This document shows, piece by piece, positions 11,401 to 23,563 of a stretch of 64,000 bases of DNA. The translations under genes were made by a program, and so were the position numbers. The notes below the pieces were generated by a model. It was given only the letters and a program-made list of their open reading frames with translations, was not told the DNA's origin and made no database searches. Source of the DNA: Lunularia cruciata (lineage: Eukaryota; Streptophyta; Marchantiopsida; Lunulariales; Lunulariaceae); contig OX419758.1 of NCBI GenBank assembly GCA_948567375.1, positions 33,051,001 to 33,115,000 on the forward strand. Direction: 5' to 3'. Position 1 is the stretch's first letter. Every line of letters begins with the position of its first letter.

Positions 11401-12995
11401 CTAGTCAATAACTTCTGCTCTCAAGCCTTTGCTAAATTACTTAGTCAACGAATTCACTTGCAAGTCTTTTCTCTTAGTCAATATCCTTAACTAGAAGAAA
11501 AATTTAACCTTAGTTGAGACTAGCAAAAGATAGAATTTAAGGGATATACATTTATAGTGTGTAAATGACTAAAGAAAATTTTAAAATTTAATTCGTTCAC
11601 CAATAAAACAAAAAAATATAGAGTACTTGTAACACATGAACTTTCATTTTTGCAATAGGAGATAAGTTACTCATCATCTGTTATGAGAGAAGCAGAGACT
11701 CTTAATGAAGCTGACAAAGATTAATATCACTATTCAAAAGGTGTGTTAATTTATTTTTTATTTAAAAATGTTTCAAATAATGAAGTAGGAAGTATTACAA
11801 ATACTATAATTATCTTTATAAAAGATGGCAAATGATGAGGAGTGAAAAGTAGTAGGGATCGTCAATTGAAAAACTAAGCTTAATATAAATGAGTATACTT
11901 TCTTGCATAAATCTAAGATAACTAAAAATGAATTACTCAATTGAAATCAGAGAAGACTCCACAAAATTCATATTATAAAGAAAGAGATAAAAACCAGAAC
12001 ATTTGTATGAGGATGAAACACTCTACAAATTAATCCATAGATGCAAAGGAACTACTATTTATATAAAGATGGTTTTTCTATAAATATATATAATAAGGTA
12101 AGGTGATGAAACCATAATTTGTTAGAGTTTTGAGAAATTACCGAAAGAATCTCTTATTCAAAGAGCTACAACAAGAACATTCCGTCAATCTTAAAGTTTA
12201 GCTACACAACCCGTAGCATCAAATCTTGTACATTTGTTTTTTTTATATAACTGAGTTTTCTTATTAAGCTGATAAATATAGACTAAGTATGTTAATTTTA
12301 TTACTTAGAAAGAGTATGATAATTTTTAAATTTAGGATGGAACTAGTTACATATATTATAAAAACGGAATTTTAGAATTTGACATTTAATAAGATATAAT
12401 TTAGAACGTGAAGAAGCTATATTCCATGGTCGTGAGCAATATTAATATGTAAAATGCAAGTAACATCAGAAGTGTCTGTAGGCAGCATGTCTCTTGATTA
12501 GCCAAAAGCCGGCAAGGTTGTAAAGCATTATGTGTTAGGTCTTAACCAAAGACTTATCTTTACAATATCCAGAATTTTCTAACATATACAAGTCAAAGTC
12601 AATATCACTTCGCACTATGGATAAATCTATCTAGTTATACAGAATGTTAAAACAGAAATATCTTGTACGATTCTGTTTTAACATTTAAAAACTAGACTAT
12701 AGCGGTTTTATCCATTCTACCAAGTTGATTGAAATTATATATAAATACAAAAGCATTACTAGCTGTTGCCCCTGAAGAATTAATTTTCTTAATGTACATT
12801 TGGCGCCAAGAAAATACGAAAATCCTGGTGCTTTCTTTAAATGACAACTGCATAAAGGTGAGCTAACTACCAGTAACATTCGCATAAGCCATAGAATTGT
12901 ACACCCAAGTTTAAAACCATTTCATACCAAGTCGTCTTGATAAGTGTCTTCTTTTACCTGCCACCGCAGGTGATAGCCGTGTTTCTCAGTAGTCT
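8490..12995. other. AT-rich decayed DNA, no gene recognised
   Basis: Long AT-rich tract with only short ORFs (60-74 codons) and no recognised domain. It may contain very old transposon remains. Confidence 0.4.
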
Positions 12996-12997
12996 AG

Positions 12998-13070
12998 TTC
13001 CATTCTATCTCTTTTGTCTCTCCCTTGTACGGGGTGTGCCCATCTTTCTTGTGTTCAATGAGGTCGGCTT
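12998..13070 (+). mobile_element. LINE 3' tail fragment
   Basis: CTTTTGTCTCTCCCTTGTACGG followed by GTGCCCATC and GAGGTCGG matches the LINE tail at 914-980, with a short internal deletion. No coding part remains. Confidence 0.55.
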
Positions 13071-13074
13071 GCTT

Positions 13075-14148
13075 CTTTCATAGCACCATAACGTGTCAGG
13101 ATTACCTACACCACAAAATCGCATTTCTTCGAATCTCGGCGTGATTTCTACTCTGACAACCTGACAGAACAAGCTTGACAAGCTTGATTACGAATAGATG
13201 TTCACTATAAACTATTAAGGGTTTGCATGGTCTATACTGATGAAGAAGGTTCTGAAGTTCAGTGAGACATAAGTTACAGCAGTGCGTTTCCTTCTTGTTT
13301 CCACGTACGGTCCTGGTCCTTCTAATTTACACTGCTTATAAGATCCGTCTTGACAGAGGTAGACTTAACAGTACCTCACCATTGACACTTCAATTTACCG
13401 TTATCCGAAGTTGGCAGAAAGACTTGAGAGTATTGAAATGTTCGTTTCAAATTCAATTGAAATAAAACGTTTTAGACCGTTCTAAAATGCATTCTAAAGT
13501 CGACCATATTAAAAGAACCATTCAAAAGGAACATTTAGTACTAACGATAGAAGACAGAACTAAATTTCTATACACGAGAATAAGCTATCTTGGTTTTCCC
13601 GAGAAGAACTAAATTTCTATAAACGAGAATAATCTATTTTGGTTTTTCCGAAAAGTAATTGATCATCTATCATTCAGCATGCCGTCAGCGGGCAAACGGC
13701 ACATTAACTCCTCTTGCTCCACCGACTCCAAGTCAGTTAATAATAATTCTATTGGGTCTACGATCAAATGCTTTCTTGAACTTTGCTTTGTTTATCTATT
13801 TAGCACTAATGACATAACTAAATCTCTATTTAGTTATGAACTCTGTTTCTTCAAACAAAGGACCAATATATCCCAATGATCCCTTTATTGCGCCCATTCT
13901 TCTACATGATACACTCGATTATTGATGAATGCAAACAACAGTCCTCATTAGAATTGACACCAACAACAATTCGATGAATTTTGCGTCAGTTCTTGCTTAT
14001 TGTTACTTGTTAGTTAAAACTTGTCCATTAAAAGGCACATCTTAAGAACATCAAAAGTGTTTTAAACACATTAGTACATTTAAAATTAATATTTTCAAAA
14101 CGCATGCGAACGTTTTGAAAGGTTCGCCTTCACGCAAATTAAAAAGAA
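13075..14148. other. Intergenic DNA, nothing recognised
   Basis: A short imperfect duplication is visible near 13560-13650 (AGAACTAAATTTCTATA twice). Otherwise no feature. Confidence 0.4.
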
Positions 14149-14536
14149 CGCTTCCATACTTGAGAGTACTCCAATACTTGATGTGGGCTTACTCAACTAT
14201 TCCAATACTTGACATGGGCTTAGTCATTCCTCCTTGGAACTGAAATTGTCCACGTTGGGACTGACATTCTCAATCAGCTAGATTGTATTTTTATAACATT
14301 CACAAATAAAATTCGATGTAATTCATCCTAGCTTTGGAAATTGACCAATCCTTTGAGTTCTAGGAATCGACCAACTCCTTGTTTATGAAATCTGCTGCCT
14401 AACTCCTTCGTCACTTCATCGGCCTGTGATACATAGAGGTAGGGGAGAGAAGTGGAGTAAGAGGAACAGAAAGAGTGATAAAGGAAACAAGAGAAACTAA
14501 ACATCTTGACTTTTTAGCACACAAAATGGAACAATA
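14149..14536 (+). repeat. Direct repeat 1 flanking Harbinger copy A
   Basis: About 390 bp from GCTTCCATACTTGA to TAGCACACAAAATGGAACAAT. It recurs in the same orientation at 17545-17950 with scattered differences. The pair brackets Harbinger copy A almost exactly. It could be an LTR pair, a tandem duplication, or a repeat that Harbinger entered. No primer-binding site was seen after copy 1. Confidence 0.75.
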
Positions 14537-15169
14537 GTGGGTTTTAGAAATACTTTTATGAAGCTTTGTATATTTTCAATAGTATTCTACAAAGCATTGA
14601 CTAAATTGGTATGGAGTGTGAGCCGGAGGAAGAAAGGGACCCATTACGGACTTCTGTCCAAGTTCCTTCTTATTAGCAAACTCCATTATTGGTCGCTCAT
14701 AGGAAATAAGGGATGCGGAGTTTTATGTTGGCACACCATAAAGCATTAATTACAATTTAGGGTTAATAAAGTGCCTAGTTTAGGGTCAATCTGGTTGTCA
14801 CCAAAGCGGTGGAGATGGTTCTTCTCTAGGTGTACGAGAACATTGCGGGACGTACAAGAATGAGAAATGAGAAATGAGAACAAGAAATTGATGGTGGAGT
14901 GGGAAGAATGTGTGCGAGATGGGAAGAATGTGTGTAGGTTGGAAGGAGGGGGAGTGAATTCAGTTGAAGCACAATCCATATTCTGCAATTTTCTTGTTCC
15001 AACAGTCATTTTTCTCAAAGAATCTCTTATTCTTCTCTCTTGTTCATTGTGCAAAGAATGTGAAGACAGTAGAGCATGCTGAGAGGCAGCACTCGTGGTT
15101 GTTATTTTTGTGGATTCAAGAATTGAGGAGAATAGAGTAGAACATATTGAGAGGCGTAACTCATGGATA

Positions 15170-16370
15170 ACTACCTAGAAACATTAGGAAATGTGTACAA
15201 TGGATTACACAATTAGATTTGGAGATATCGTTGTATGAACTTGAAGATGAAGAGTGAGATTTAGATAAGCTAGAACTATTCATTAGTGGATGTGAGTATG
15301 TAAATAAGCATATGTACTTAAAACCCAAAGTTACGTACTCTCATAGTCTAGAATTTGTCATGAAATATTTTAGAAGTCTAGATGTGAAGGCCTTTTGCAA
15401 GCTGACTAGAATGGATGTTTATTCCTTTTCAACATTAGAAGATTTGATAAAAACTCACAATGTACTTGAAAAGAACTATCGGCGGGAGCAAACACCAATG
15501 TGGATCCAAGTAGCTCTAGCTCTCCATAGATTTAGGCATCATGGTAATGGAGCTTGTGCTGCAAGGGGGTTAAACATTTGGGGCATTAGTGCAGGTTCAA
15601 CAATTGCCTTTACCAATTGAGTTATGACAGCCATATTAGATTTGATGAGGAGTCAAGTGGTATGGCTTGAGCATGAGGAGAGGAGTAGAATATCTATAGT
15701 TTTTCCACACAAAGATTTCCTTAATTGTGTAGGTTTGGTAGATGGAACACTATTTCCTCTTGCAACTTGACCCATAGTAGATGGAGAAAGCTATTTTAGT
15801 AGAAAGGGCTCATATTCCATAAATGGCCAAGTGATTTGTGATGATAAAAGGAGAATTATACATTTTACATGAAGTAAGTGTTCAATATCTAGTTTGAATA
15901 GCTGTTTGTTTTGTTCTTTTGTTCAATTCATTAGCATTGGTGTACCTTCTTGTATGTTTGCCATGATTTAATTCAAGGTTAGATTTGATTTGTTTGATTG
16001 CAAGCATGTTAGGGTCATGTCACGACATGATGTGTTTGAAAAAATCATCATTGTGGAATGATTTGAACCAAAGAGAGGGATGTTTTGAGGCCAAAGAGTC
16101 CTTTTTAGGTGGATTTGGTTTTATACACATCCATCACTTAGTCATAACTTTCAAGCAAGCCCAAATAGAGGACAAGCAAGATTTCAACAAATATTTGGCA
16201 AAGGAAAGTGTGATAAATGAGCATTATATAGGTATTGAAAGCTAGATGGCATTGTTTGTACAAGTTGAGAGTACAACTTAAGGACAATTGTTGAAATACA
16301 TATTTTTTGAAGTGAGTTTCAGTTTGTATTATTTTACATAACTTTTATATGAATAGGTCAGATGTTTGGT
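15170..16370 (+). pseudogene. PIF/Harbinger transposase (DDE_Tnp_4 type), copy A
   Basis: Pieces in order: the pre-catalytic helical region with QTPMWIQVALALHRF and GNGACAA; VGLVDGTLFPL carrying the first catalytic D; YFSRKGSYSINGQVICDDKR; a GTAAGTG donor-like intron start near 15873; then GSCHDMM with the second D, SSLWNDLNQREG, KQAQIEDKQ and NEHYIG with the final E. This is the cut-and-paste transposase order of plant PIF/Harbinger elements. Stops and a frameshift break it, and an expected LLGDSG is LGGFG here. Expected full length is about 400 residues. The longest intact piece is 102 codons (15312-15620). Confidence 0.85.
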
Positions 16371-16699
16371 TAGAAGATAAAGCAGATTTACATAGGAACC
16401 TCAAATAGATTGAGAAATATCTCTTAGTGAAATAGAGCTTGGTAAAGAATAAAGTAGATCAAGGATGATGTAACAATGGCTTGCTCATCATCTTGAATAT
16501 ATGGAATGAGAACATGTTTCTCTATAATAAAAATTTCTTTCTATTATTCTTCTTTAATTGTTTCAAGAATGTAAATCCAGTATTGTTTCTAAAATGTGAT
16601 CCATGATATTATTTTATTTACAATTTATTATTCCAAGTTTAGTAGGTTGCTTCACATCAACACCAATTGTGGATCTTATTTTATTCAAAATTTAGTATT

Positions 16700-16900
16700 C
16701 CAAGTTTAGCAAGTTTTTGTCCATTGATGCCAATTGGGGATCTTTCGCAAGAAGGCGTTGGGTGAAACCCGGTGTACATTAGAAGGCATTGGTTGGTAGG
16801 TTGGCATCTGCTAACACTTGGTGTAATAAGGAAAGGGAACATGTAGATACTGGTCAGCACCGCTCGCCACTTGATGGTGCCCGTTGGTAACATGGCATGC
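16700..16900 (+). repeat. GC-richer degenerate minisatellite next to transposase A
   Basis: Irregular repeats of GGCATTGG/TTGGTAGG/GGTGC type, related to the larger array at 25690-26110 in copy B. Confidence 0.45.
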
Positions 16901-17544
16901 CATATGTTGTTTAAGGTTGCCGTTCAAAATTCAAAATTCTTTCCCCCAAATTTGGGTTCTTCCCAATGAAATATAAACTTTTCCGTGCAAGATATAGATT
17001 TATTTTTTCATGTGAGTGGCTACATAAAACTCACCTCTTGCAAAGAAGTTCTAGAGTTAATTTTTTTAATTTTTTGCCAATTTGGGAAAGTTTGCACTTC
17101 AACAACAATTTGTGCTATCTCCCTTGCCACACTAATCTATGGAAATGAACCACCACACCAATGAAAAACTGCTAAACCTGTCGCTTAGTTTATTGACATG
17201 AGCATTAGCACACCAATAGTGAATTTGAGTTTGAATAGTTGAGAGGGCCATTTTAGATCCGCCAATTTCTTCATAAATCACCTTCTAAGAATCACTCACC
17301 AAAAAATGTGGTAACCCTCTCAAGAAGCCACATCACCTCTTTTGATAATCATTTATTTTGATATGGCAACCCTAAACATCCATACTATGGTGCCTTAGTT
17401 TTATAAAGGAACATAACTTGCACTAAATATCATGTAAGACCATTTATAGTGCATTCATTTATTAGGAATTCATCTCCTTACAAAGTTCACTCAACATACT
17501 TACAAATTTTGTTATTTATACCTAGACATCCGTCAAAACTTAAA

Positions 17545-17950
17545 AATAATGCTTCCATACTTGACAGTTCTCCAATACTTGATGTGGGCCGGGTTTACTC
17601 AAGTATTCTTATACTTTACATGGGCTTAGTCACTCGGCCTTGGAACTGAATTTTTCCACATTGGGACTGATATTCTCAATCAGCTAGATTGTGTTTTTAT
17701 AACATTTACAAATAAAATTTGATGTTATTCATCCTAGCTTTGGAAATTGACCAATCCTTTGAGTTTTATGAATAGACCAACTCCTTGTTTTTGGAGATTT
17801 TCTACCTAACTCCTTTGTCACTTCATCAGCCTATGATACATAGAGGTAGGAGAGAGAAGTGGAGTAAGAGGGATAGAAAGAGTGATAGAGGAAACAAGAG
17901 AAACTAAACCTCTTGACTTTTAGCACACAAAAATAGAACAATATGATATT
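17545..17950 (+). repeat. Direct repeat 2 flanking Harbinger copy A
   Basis: Second copy of 14149-14536, same orientation, from GCTTCCATACTTGACAG to CACACAAAAATAGAACAAT. Confidence 0.75.
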
Positions 17951-19387
17951 GCAAGCGGCTCTGATTTCTTAACACACATAATGGATGATGTGGTGTGACG
18001 AGGAGCCATGGAGGTGCACTTTTACAAGAAAAACCATCTTATCTTCAATTGGTTTTGTTGCCACAATACAATTAAGCCGTGGAGGCTCATAAGTACCATT
18101 GGAAGCGGAAGTCATCCTCTACTCTATTGTAGGTTCTTTCTAGAGAACTTCTTGTTCCATTTCTTTTTCACAAGCCTTCCACTACAAATACTTTGCCTTT
18201 GAGTTCTACAAGTCTGAACTAGCAAACATCTCACCATTTGGTAACTCTGCATAAACAACAAGAACAATAGCAAGAACCCAATTACATATAGGTTTCCTTG
18301 TTTATAAATGCCTCTTTAGATGAGAGGAAGGAATTGTATGTAAATATCAAATTGCCTCTCAAGCCAAATGGAGCCTGAGATTGGGAAAGCCCGTGTGCAA
18401 AGACCTGAACAACTAGATAATATTCTAATGCTCTTACTTTGGGGGAAGTAATAGGTACTTGCTTTACTAAATCTTGGGATTGTCTTCAACACCTAGGTTT
18501 ACAATTTTTATAGATGATATTGGGGCTTTTGTACCGATGCATGATACACAAAGTTTATCCTAGTTTATCTTTGCTTTTTCTATCCCTTTGTTGACTATCA
18601 TGGAGATATTGATTGAGCTGTAGGAGTGGCTAGCATCTCAAATTGGTTGTATTTTGGGATTATTTGAGACTAGTTCTCCTTATCCATGATATTCCATAGG
18701 CTTCCCTATACATTTTATGATAAGGCTACACATACTTTTTGCTTACCAGTTGACCAATTGGCTAATAATCCCATAGGTGAGTTAGCATAGTTCTTATATC
18801 TCTTGCTCCTACAATGATGTCTTTGCTATAATAGAAGGGGACATGTGGGACAAAGAGAAGTGGTTGCTAGATTTCATAGATTTTGAGAGGGGGATAGGGG
18901 TATCCTACAAGAAGAGTTTATACTGATTGCATGTCATAGGAGACAGGTTCAGCCATGTGATACTATAAATTCCACTTGATTATGATAGTGTAGGATCTTG
19001 GGTGAGGAGTATATGGTAGACCAATGCAAGCCCTACACAATTTGTATATGGCTAGTCCCATTGATGAGACTATCTCTTCCTTATGCTTATTACATCATGT
19101 TGAGAGAGAGAGGAGAGAGATTGTAAGCTTGAGTAGCTTTTGTCTTGATAGACCACTTTTTGCACAAGCATTGTGCACCTCTCCATACCTCTTCTTAGGA
19201 GGTTTGTCAAGGATGGTATATGAGCATCTTAAGGATTGATTCTAGATAAATTATCCCTCTAGTGGTTTTAATGAGCTATTTTAGGTGGTTGTAGAAGTAG
19301 CAAGTTGAGAGATCCCTACATCAATTAGTCGGGCACATGAGGCATTAGACCAATTAATATTGGGGAGGTCTTTTTGAATCTTGTTAG
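17951..19387. other. Unassigned region, possibly LINE 5' remains
   Basis: Contains short ORFs (for example 19024-19239, 71 codons) with no recognised domain. Its position upstream of a LINE RT piece suggests decayed LINE sequence, but I cannot show homology. Confidence 0.3.
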
Positions 19388-19810
19388 CTTATACCATTTT
19401 CCTTTAACATTTTTCTCTTTTCCAATAGTATTTCAATCTATATAAGTTTGGAGTTGCTACACTTGGAGTTGTAAGGCTATATCTCTTAGCATTTGAACAC
19501 TCCTAGATATATACCCTGAGTGGATTGTTTGACAATTGATTTTTAGAATGCTTTTCATAGCATCTTGAATGCATTTATCTTTAAAGAGCTTAAGAATGTC
19601 TTGTTAATTGTACCATTATCCTTCAACATCATTCTCTTTTTTGACAACACCTCAATCCACATCAATTTGGAGGGGCTACATGTGGAGGTTGTGAGGTTAT
19701 ATCTTTAGGCATTTGAGCACTCATATTTATACATCCTAAGTGGGTTTTTCTACAAGTGGATGTTTAGAACACATGTAACATGCATCTATCTTTAAAAAGC
19801 TTAGGAAAGT
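19388..19810 (+). repeat. Tandem duplication of about 210 bp
   Basis: Two units (from about 19388 and 19611) share TACCATT-TCCTT-AACAT, CAATC-A-AT-A-TTTGGAG, TATATCTTTAGGCATTTGA-like and TATCTTTAAA-AGCTTA blocks in the same order. It lies just upstream of the LINE RT remnant. Confidence 0.6.
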
Positions 19811-19839
19811 TTTATTCTTTTCTTGCGGTCTTTCTATGG

Positions 19840-20600
19840 CTCCCTTCTTTTCTTTATTACCAGCATGGTTTCTCACAAGAGGAAATCACTATCTTTGAGT
19901 TGGTCTTTTAGTTGATACAAAATAAAAGATCCTTTAGGGAGATCTTTATTTGCCATGGCTCACTTTAGAGCCTTCTTATCTACTACTTTGGCCATGCTAG
20001 GTTGTGCTTTCCTTTCCTTGGCAGATGATATACACATTATGGTTCTTGTAGATCAAATTAGGCAGGCCTTTGACCACTTGACTACCAAGCTTCATCTTGT
20101 AGGCTTGAGAGTCAAGGTGTCAAAGTGTAGAGCATGGTACTCTTTCGGTATTCCTTCTCAACTCCAACTTCTAGAGGGGTGTATCATATCTATAGATGGC
20201 CTATGTATTCTTCAAGTGCATGTATGATCTAAGGATTTTGTGACATGCTTCCTAGACATTGCGTTGCATAGGATATTCTTCATGTGGGTGACCTCACTCT
20301 ACTAGGAGATCCATAGGTGGTATTTGGTATACTCTCGTCTAGAATTTTAGTAGACTGAACTACCTTCTTCACATGGTTCCCCTTCTATGATCTTCTATCA
20401 CATTTGATTGCATTTGATAGGAGGATTATAGGTGCCTTTGGTGATATCATTGGACCATGGACATTTGAGTGTGTGATATGGGATTTGACATATAAACAAA
20501 TATCTCTTTTGATCTTGTGCAAAGGGGTAGCTCTATTTTCTATGAAGGAGATGACATATATAGCATTTTTGGGTAGTTTTACTATCATAGCACCTCTAAT
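19840..20600 (+). pseudogene. LINE reverse transcriptase remnant
   Basis: The frame at 19955-20227 reads AHFRAFLSTTLAM, then FLSLADDIHIM, an RT palm motif with LADD in place of Y/FADD, then HLVGLRVKVSKCR and a GC-I-IDGLCILQV-like segment. Just upstream, other frames preserve a DPLGRSLFA-like block, the usual QGDPLGG-SLF motif of LINE RTs. Its orientation and its position before the C-terminal copy at 21330-22239 suggest both are parts of one insertion of the RLE-type LINE, split by the LTR at 20609-21098. Confidence 0.65.
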
Positions 20601-20608
20601 TTCCTCCA

Positions 20609-21098
20609 TGTAATATTCCAAGGACATGAGAACCACCACGAGAAACACAAGAGAAGAAACACAAAGTTTCATCACTCAATACTCCGATACTCCAAAGGAG
20701 CACCTTGTCTTTATTGTCTAGCAACTAGGATCCCCTTAAAAGAAGCTCTACCCTTATATTAATTGCATGGATGTGTGACATGTTGGTCCTTGTCCTATCT
20801 GGTTGGTCAAACAAGTTTGACCAAAGGGAATCTTTAGGGAATCTTTTTGTAGGAGGCTCAAAATCACATGGATGAGGTACCATTGGAAAGCTCTCAATGT
20901 GACAAACAAGGGAGGAGGGAAGGAAAACATTCCTTCCTCAAAGGAGATCTAGTTTTTAATTTTTAGGCCTTATTCATATGTTTAGGCCTCCAAAATTAAC
21001 TCTAAAGTTTTCAAGGTGGTTTTGACTCTTGCCTTACTAGTGGAAGTACTATTTTGGTGACACCTTTGTCTGATCTACTTAATCTGTTATGTATAACA
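20609..21098 (-). repeat. Isolated LTR inserted in the LINE, minus strand
   Basis: The reverse complement begins TGTTATACATAACA and ends ATATTACA. It aligns to the LTR at 7394-7927, including GACCAACCAGATAGGACAAG and TTTGTGTTTCTTCTCTTGTG. About 490 bp. It separates the LINE RT remnant from the LINE C-terminal part. No 5-bp duplication was found at its edges. Confidence 0.7.
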
Positions 21099-21329
21099 TT
21101 CTTTTAGATTTTACCAAGCCAATTTTCATCTCTAGATAATATGTCTTGCTATTGGTATTACACTCTGATTTTGTAGTTGTTTATAAGCTAATCTTGGAGA
21201 CGTATGTGATTGAGCTAGAGGAGGGATCTCTTCTCTCCAAGTGTTATTGTGGTGATGAGAGATAATATATCTCCACAAGCACAACAAGACCTTCTGCCCT
21301 TTGCTTCCCTACCCTTGGATTAGACTATA

Positions 21330-22315
21330 AGTTTGCAACCTTCCTTGATAAAGAGATAGTTTTAACATACATTACATTCTCTCTTAGTTGCCTCATCCAA
21401 TCCTTGTGCTATTAGGACATGTCTTTGCTTTTGCTTTGGCAAGGGTCATGCTCTTGGATCTTAGCTTGACCGTGCATTAAGGCATTTTGACTTGCACTAG
21501 CTACTTTCTCTAAGCAATGAGGTTTTACCAAGGTTTGATCCACCCATCCACATCTTCATTACTCACTTGTGAGTGTGCACTAGACGCAACAATGGTCCAC
21601 ATGACATGGTGCCTTTTTAGAGGATAGAGGATAGTTATTCATGGTGCTATTAAAAAATATAGTGTTTGCAATGGTATGAGAGAGTGGATACCTTGCTTGG
21701 AGGGAGCATTGGTTTGCTTTGCAAATGACACAAGTCAAGGAAAACTTGTACTTGGTCCAAGATGATCAGGTGAGAATAGCCAATATTGTGGTTAAAGACC
21801 CTGCACATGATGCAATGTTGGAGAGAGTGATCACCAATCCTCTTGGATAGGCTGTGAGCGGAGCAACAACAAGCAAGGTCTCCAAGTATAGGAGTATGCA
21901 ACAAGACCACATCTTTGTTCCTCTAGCCTTGGAGTTATATGGAGTGATGTATGTGATATTTGACACATGTGTCAAGGAGTGCATGAGAGCATATCATTCT
22001 ACACGTCAAAGGGTATCACTCTTACTTTCATATTTATGGCATATTCTAGACAACTTGTGTCCATTGCTCTACAAAGAGCATTGGCTTGTGCAATCCACAA
22101 GACAACAATCACACTAGTTGATGCTTCTTTGGATGCTCTAGTTGTTTGTAAAGCAAACAACTTGCATAGCTCAAATATCTTAGGTGATGTAGTGCAGATT
22201 CCTCTTATCAATATTATTATCAATACTATTGGGGCTTAGCCCCATTTTCCCCCCTTGTCTTGTCTTGCACGGCTTGATGGATCTTCCCGTCCTTCTTGTT
22301 TTCACATGCAATAGC
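21330..22315 (+). pseudogene. Degenerate LINE C-terminus, stop palindrome and tail
   Basis: Aligns to 1-985 throughout: CATTACATTCTCTCTTAGTTG, the Cys/His region, the GCCTTGGAGTTATATGGAG segment, ATTGGGGCTTAGCCCC at 22231-22246, and the CACGGCTTGATGGATCTTCC tail. Reading frames are broken by many stops, and the R-x-D region is changed. Confidence 0.8.
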
Positions 22316-22329
22316 AATTTTTTCCCTAG

Positions 22330-22734
22330 TTTTATTTATGCACAAAACCATTATCACTTTCACCTAGCACATTCATTGCAACCATGACAATCAATGTCCA
22401 CATAGATCTAAGTCAAACATTAGGTATTATTAAGTCTTTTTGGTCAAATTAAGGTAGTGGAATTTACCAATATTAGAGTGTTATTAGTCTATCTCTAAAT
22501 ATCTAATATAGTCATGAATAGATAAGTAAATATATAAATAATTTAGGAAGTTAGTGAGAAATTCTATCAAAACAAAAAAAGTTTATATTTAAATTATATA
22601 TATATATAATAGTTTAATTTTTTATTGTGTATATAGTCTTTCAAGGTATCCTTTAATAGACCCTATATTTATACTCCTCTTTAAATCTGACTAGGGATTG
22701 CTGACAATTCCCTGCATCCATTACGATGGGTTTA
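22330..22734. other. AT-rich spacer, nothing recognised
   Basis: Includes a short (AT)n run near 22595-22610 and no ORF worth reporting. Confidence 0.4.
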
Positions 22735-23060
22735 TGATGTATTATTAAGCGTTAAGAAATAGCATTAGAGATCGCTTACATTAATGATTGTCAGGGAGCC
22801 CTAGTGCTTTATTTATTTAACACGTCATATTTCTGATCAGATTTTAAGTTGTTTAGTTAGATTTAAATTAATTGTATGCATAAAATAACAGGAATAAGGA
22901 AACCTTATTTATCGGACAATTGGCTTATTATGTATATTATGTGTTAAATAAATAAAATACTAGGGATCGTTGGCACTAGTGATTGTCTGCGATCCCTAGT
23001 GTTTTATTTATTCAACGCATCATAGGGACTGTCGACGATCCCAAATGTTATTTATTTACT
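22735..23060. repeat. Cluster of related hairpins and direct repeats
   Basis: A motif of about 40 bp, CGATCCCTAGTGTTTTATTT followed by ATTCAACGCATCATA, occurs directly near 22795, 22992 and 23036 and inverted near 22735 and 22944. The inverted copy at 22944-22969 pairs with 22992-23020 over about 26 bp. The whole looks like two tandem hairpin units of about 90 bp plus a half unit, possibly MITE-like. Confidence 0.65.
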
Positions 23061-23100
23061 ACATCATATCCCTACTGTAAGCCACAAACATAACATAATA

Positions 23101-23350
23101 AGGGAAAACGAAATTTTTATAAATGGGATAAGGACAAAACTTAAAAGATAAAATGGGAACAGACCCAATAAAAAGGAGTTTGACTTTGCTTTTGCTTTAC
23201 TTATTTCACATATCACATCCCTTGTCAGGATTTAAAATAAGCAACGTGCTTGGAATAACAAGAATGATAGAAAACCTTTTCAAATGGTGCAGAGATAAAA
23301 TTAATAATTAAAATATAATTAAACCTCAATGAAGAGGAGTTTGAACTTGA
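23101..23350. repeat. Imperfect tandem duplication with possible LINE tail
   Basis: Two blocks (about 23090-23180 and 23255-23350) each run GATAAAA/AATTAATAATTAAAA to GAGGAGTTTGA-CTT. The first contains ATAAAATGGGAACAGACCC, a possible decayed minus-strand LINE tail. Confidence 0.35.
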
Positions 23351-23530
23351 CTTTGGAGAAACTTCTCCCGAGATGTACGAAGCTCATGCATGTTCCTTCA
23401 TAGAAAAAGAACATGTGCATAGTTCTCGACAACGGAGGGATAAATCTACAATATACTTATGGAGGAGAAACACTTTCTTTTAAACATAACGGGGAACAAA
23501 TTCTCCATTTGTTTACCATCAATCTTAGGC

Positions 23531-23563
23531 ATATGCCGTCATAACTCCATGTTGACGGCATAT
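23531..23563. other. Short inverted repeat at the left edge of Harbinger copy B
   Basis: ATATGCCGTCA (23531-23541) pairs perfectly with TGACGGCATAT (23553-23563) around 11 bases. Homology between copies A and B begins at about 23557. Confidence 0.55.

Larger units (their letters stand above)
14580..17540 (+). mobile_element. PIF/Harbinger element, copy A (internally deleted)
   Basis: Homologous to copy B (23557-32946) along its left part, covering the transposase and 3' region to about 17060. From about 17140 to 17540 it matches the far right end of copy B (32517-32946). The sequence corresponding to 26300-32515 of copy B, including the minus-strand accessory ORF, is absent. Copy A is therefore either a deletion derivative or a form lacking later insertions. 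Confidence 0.7.
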
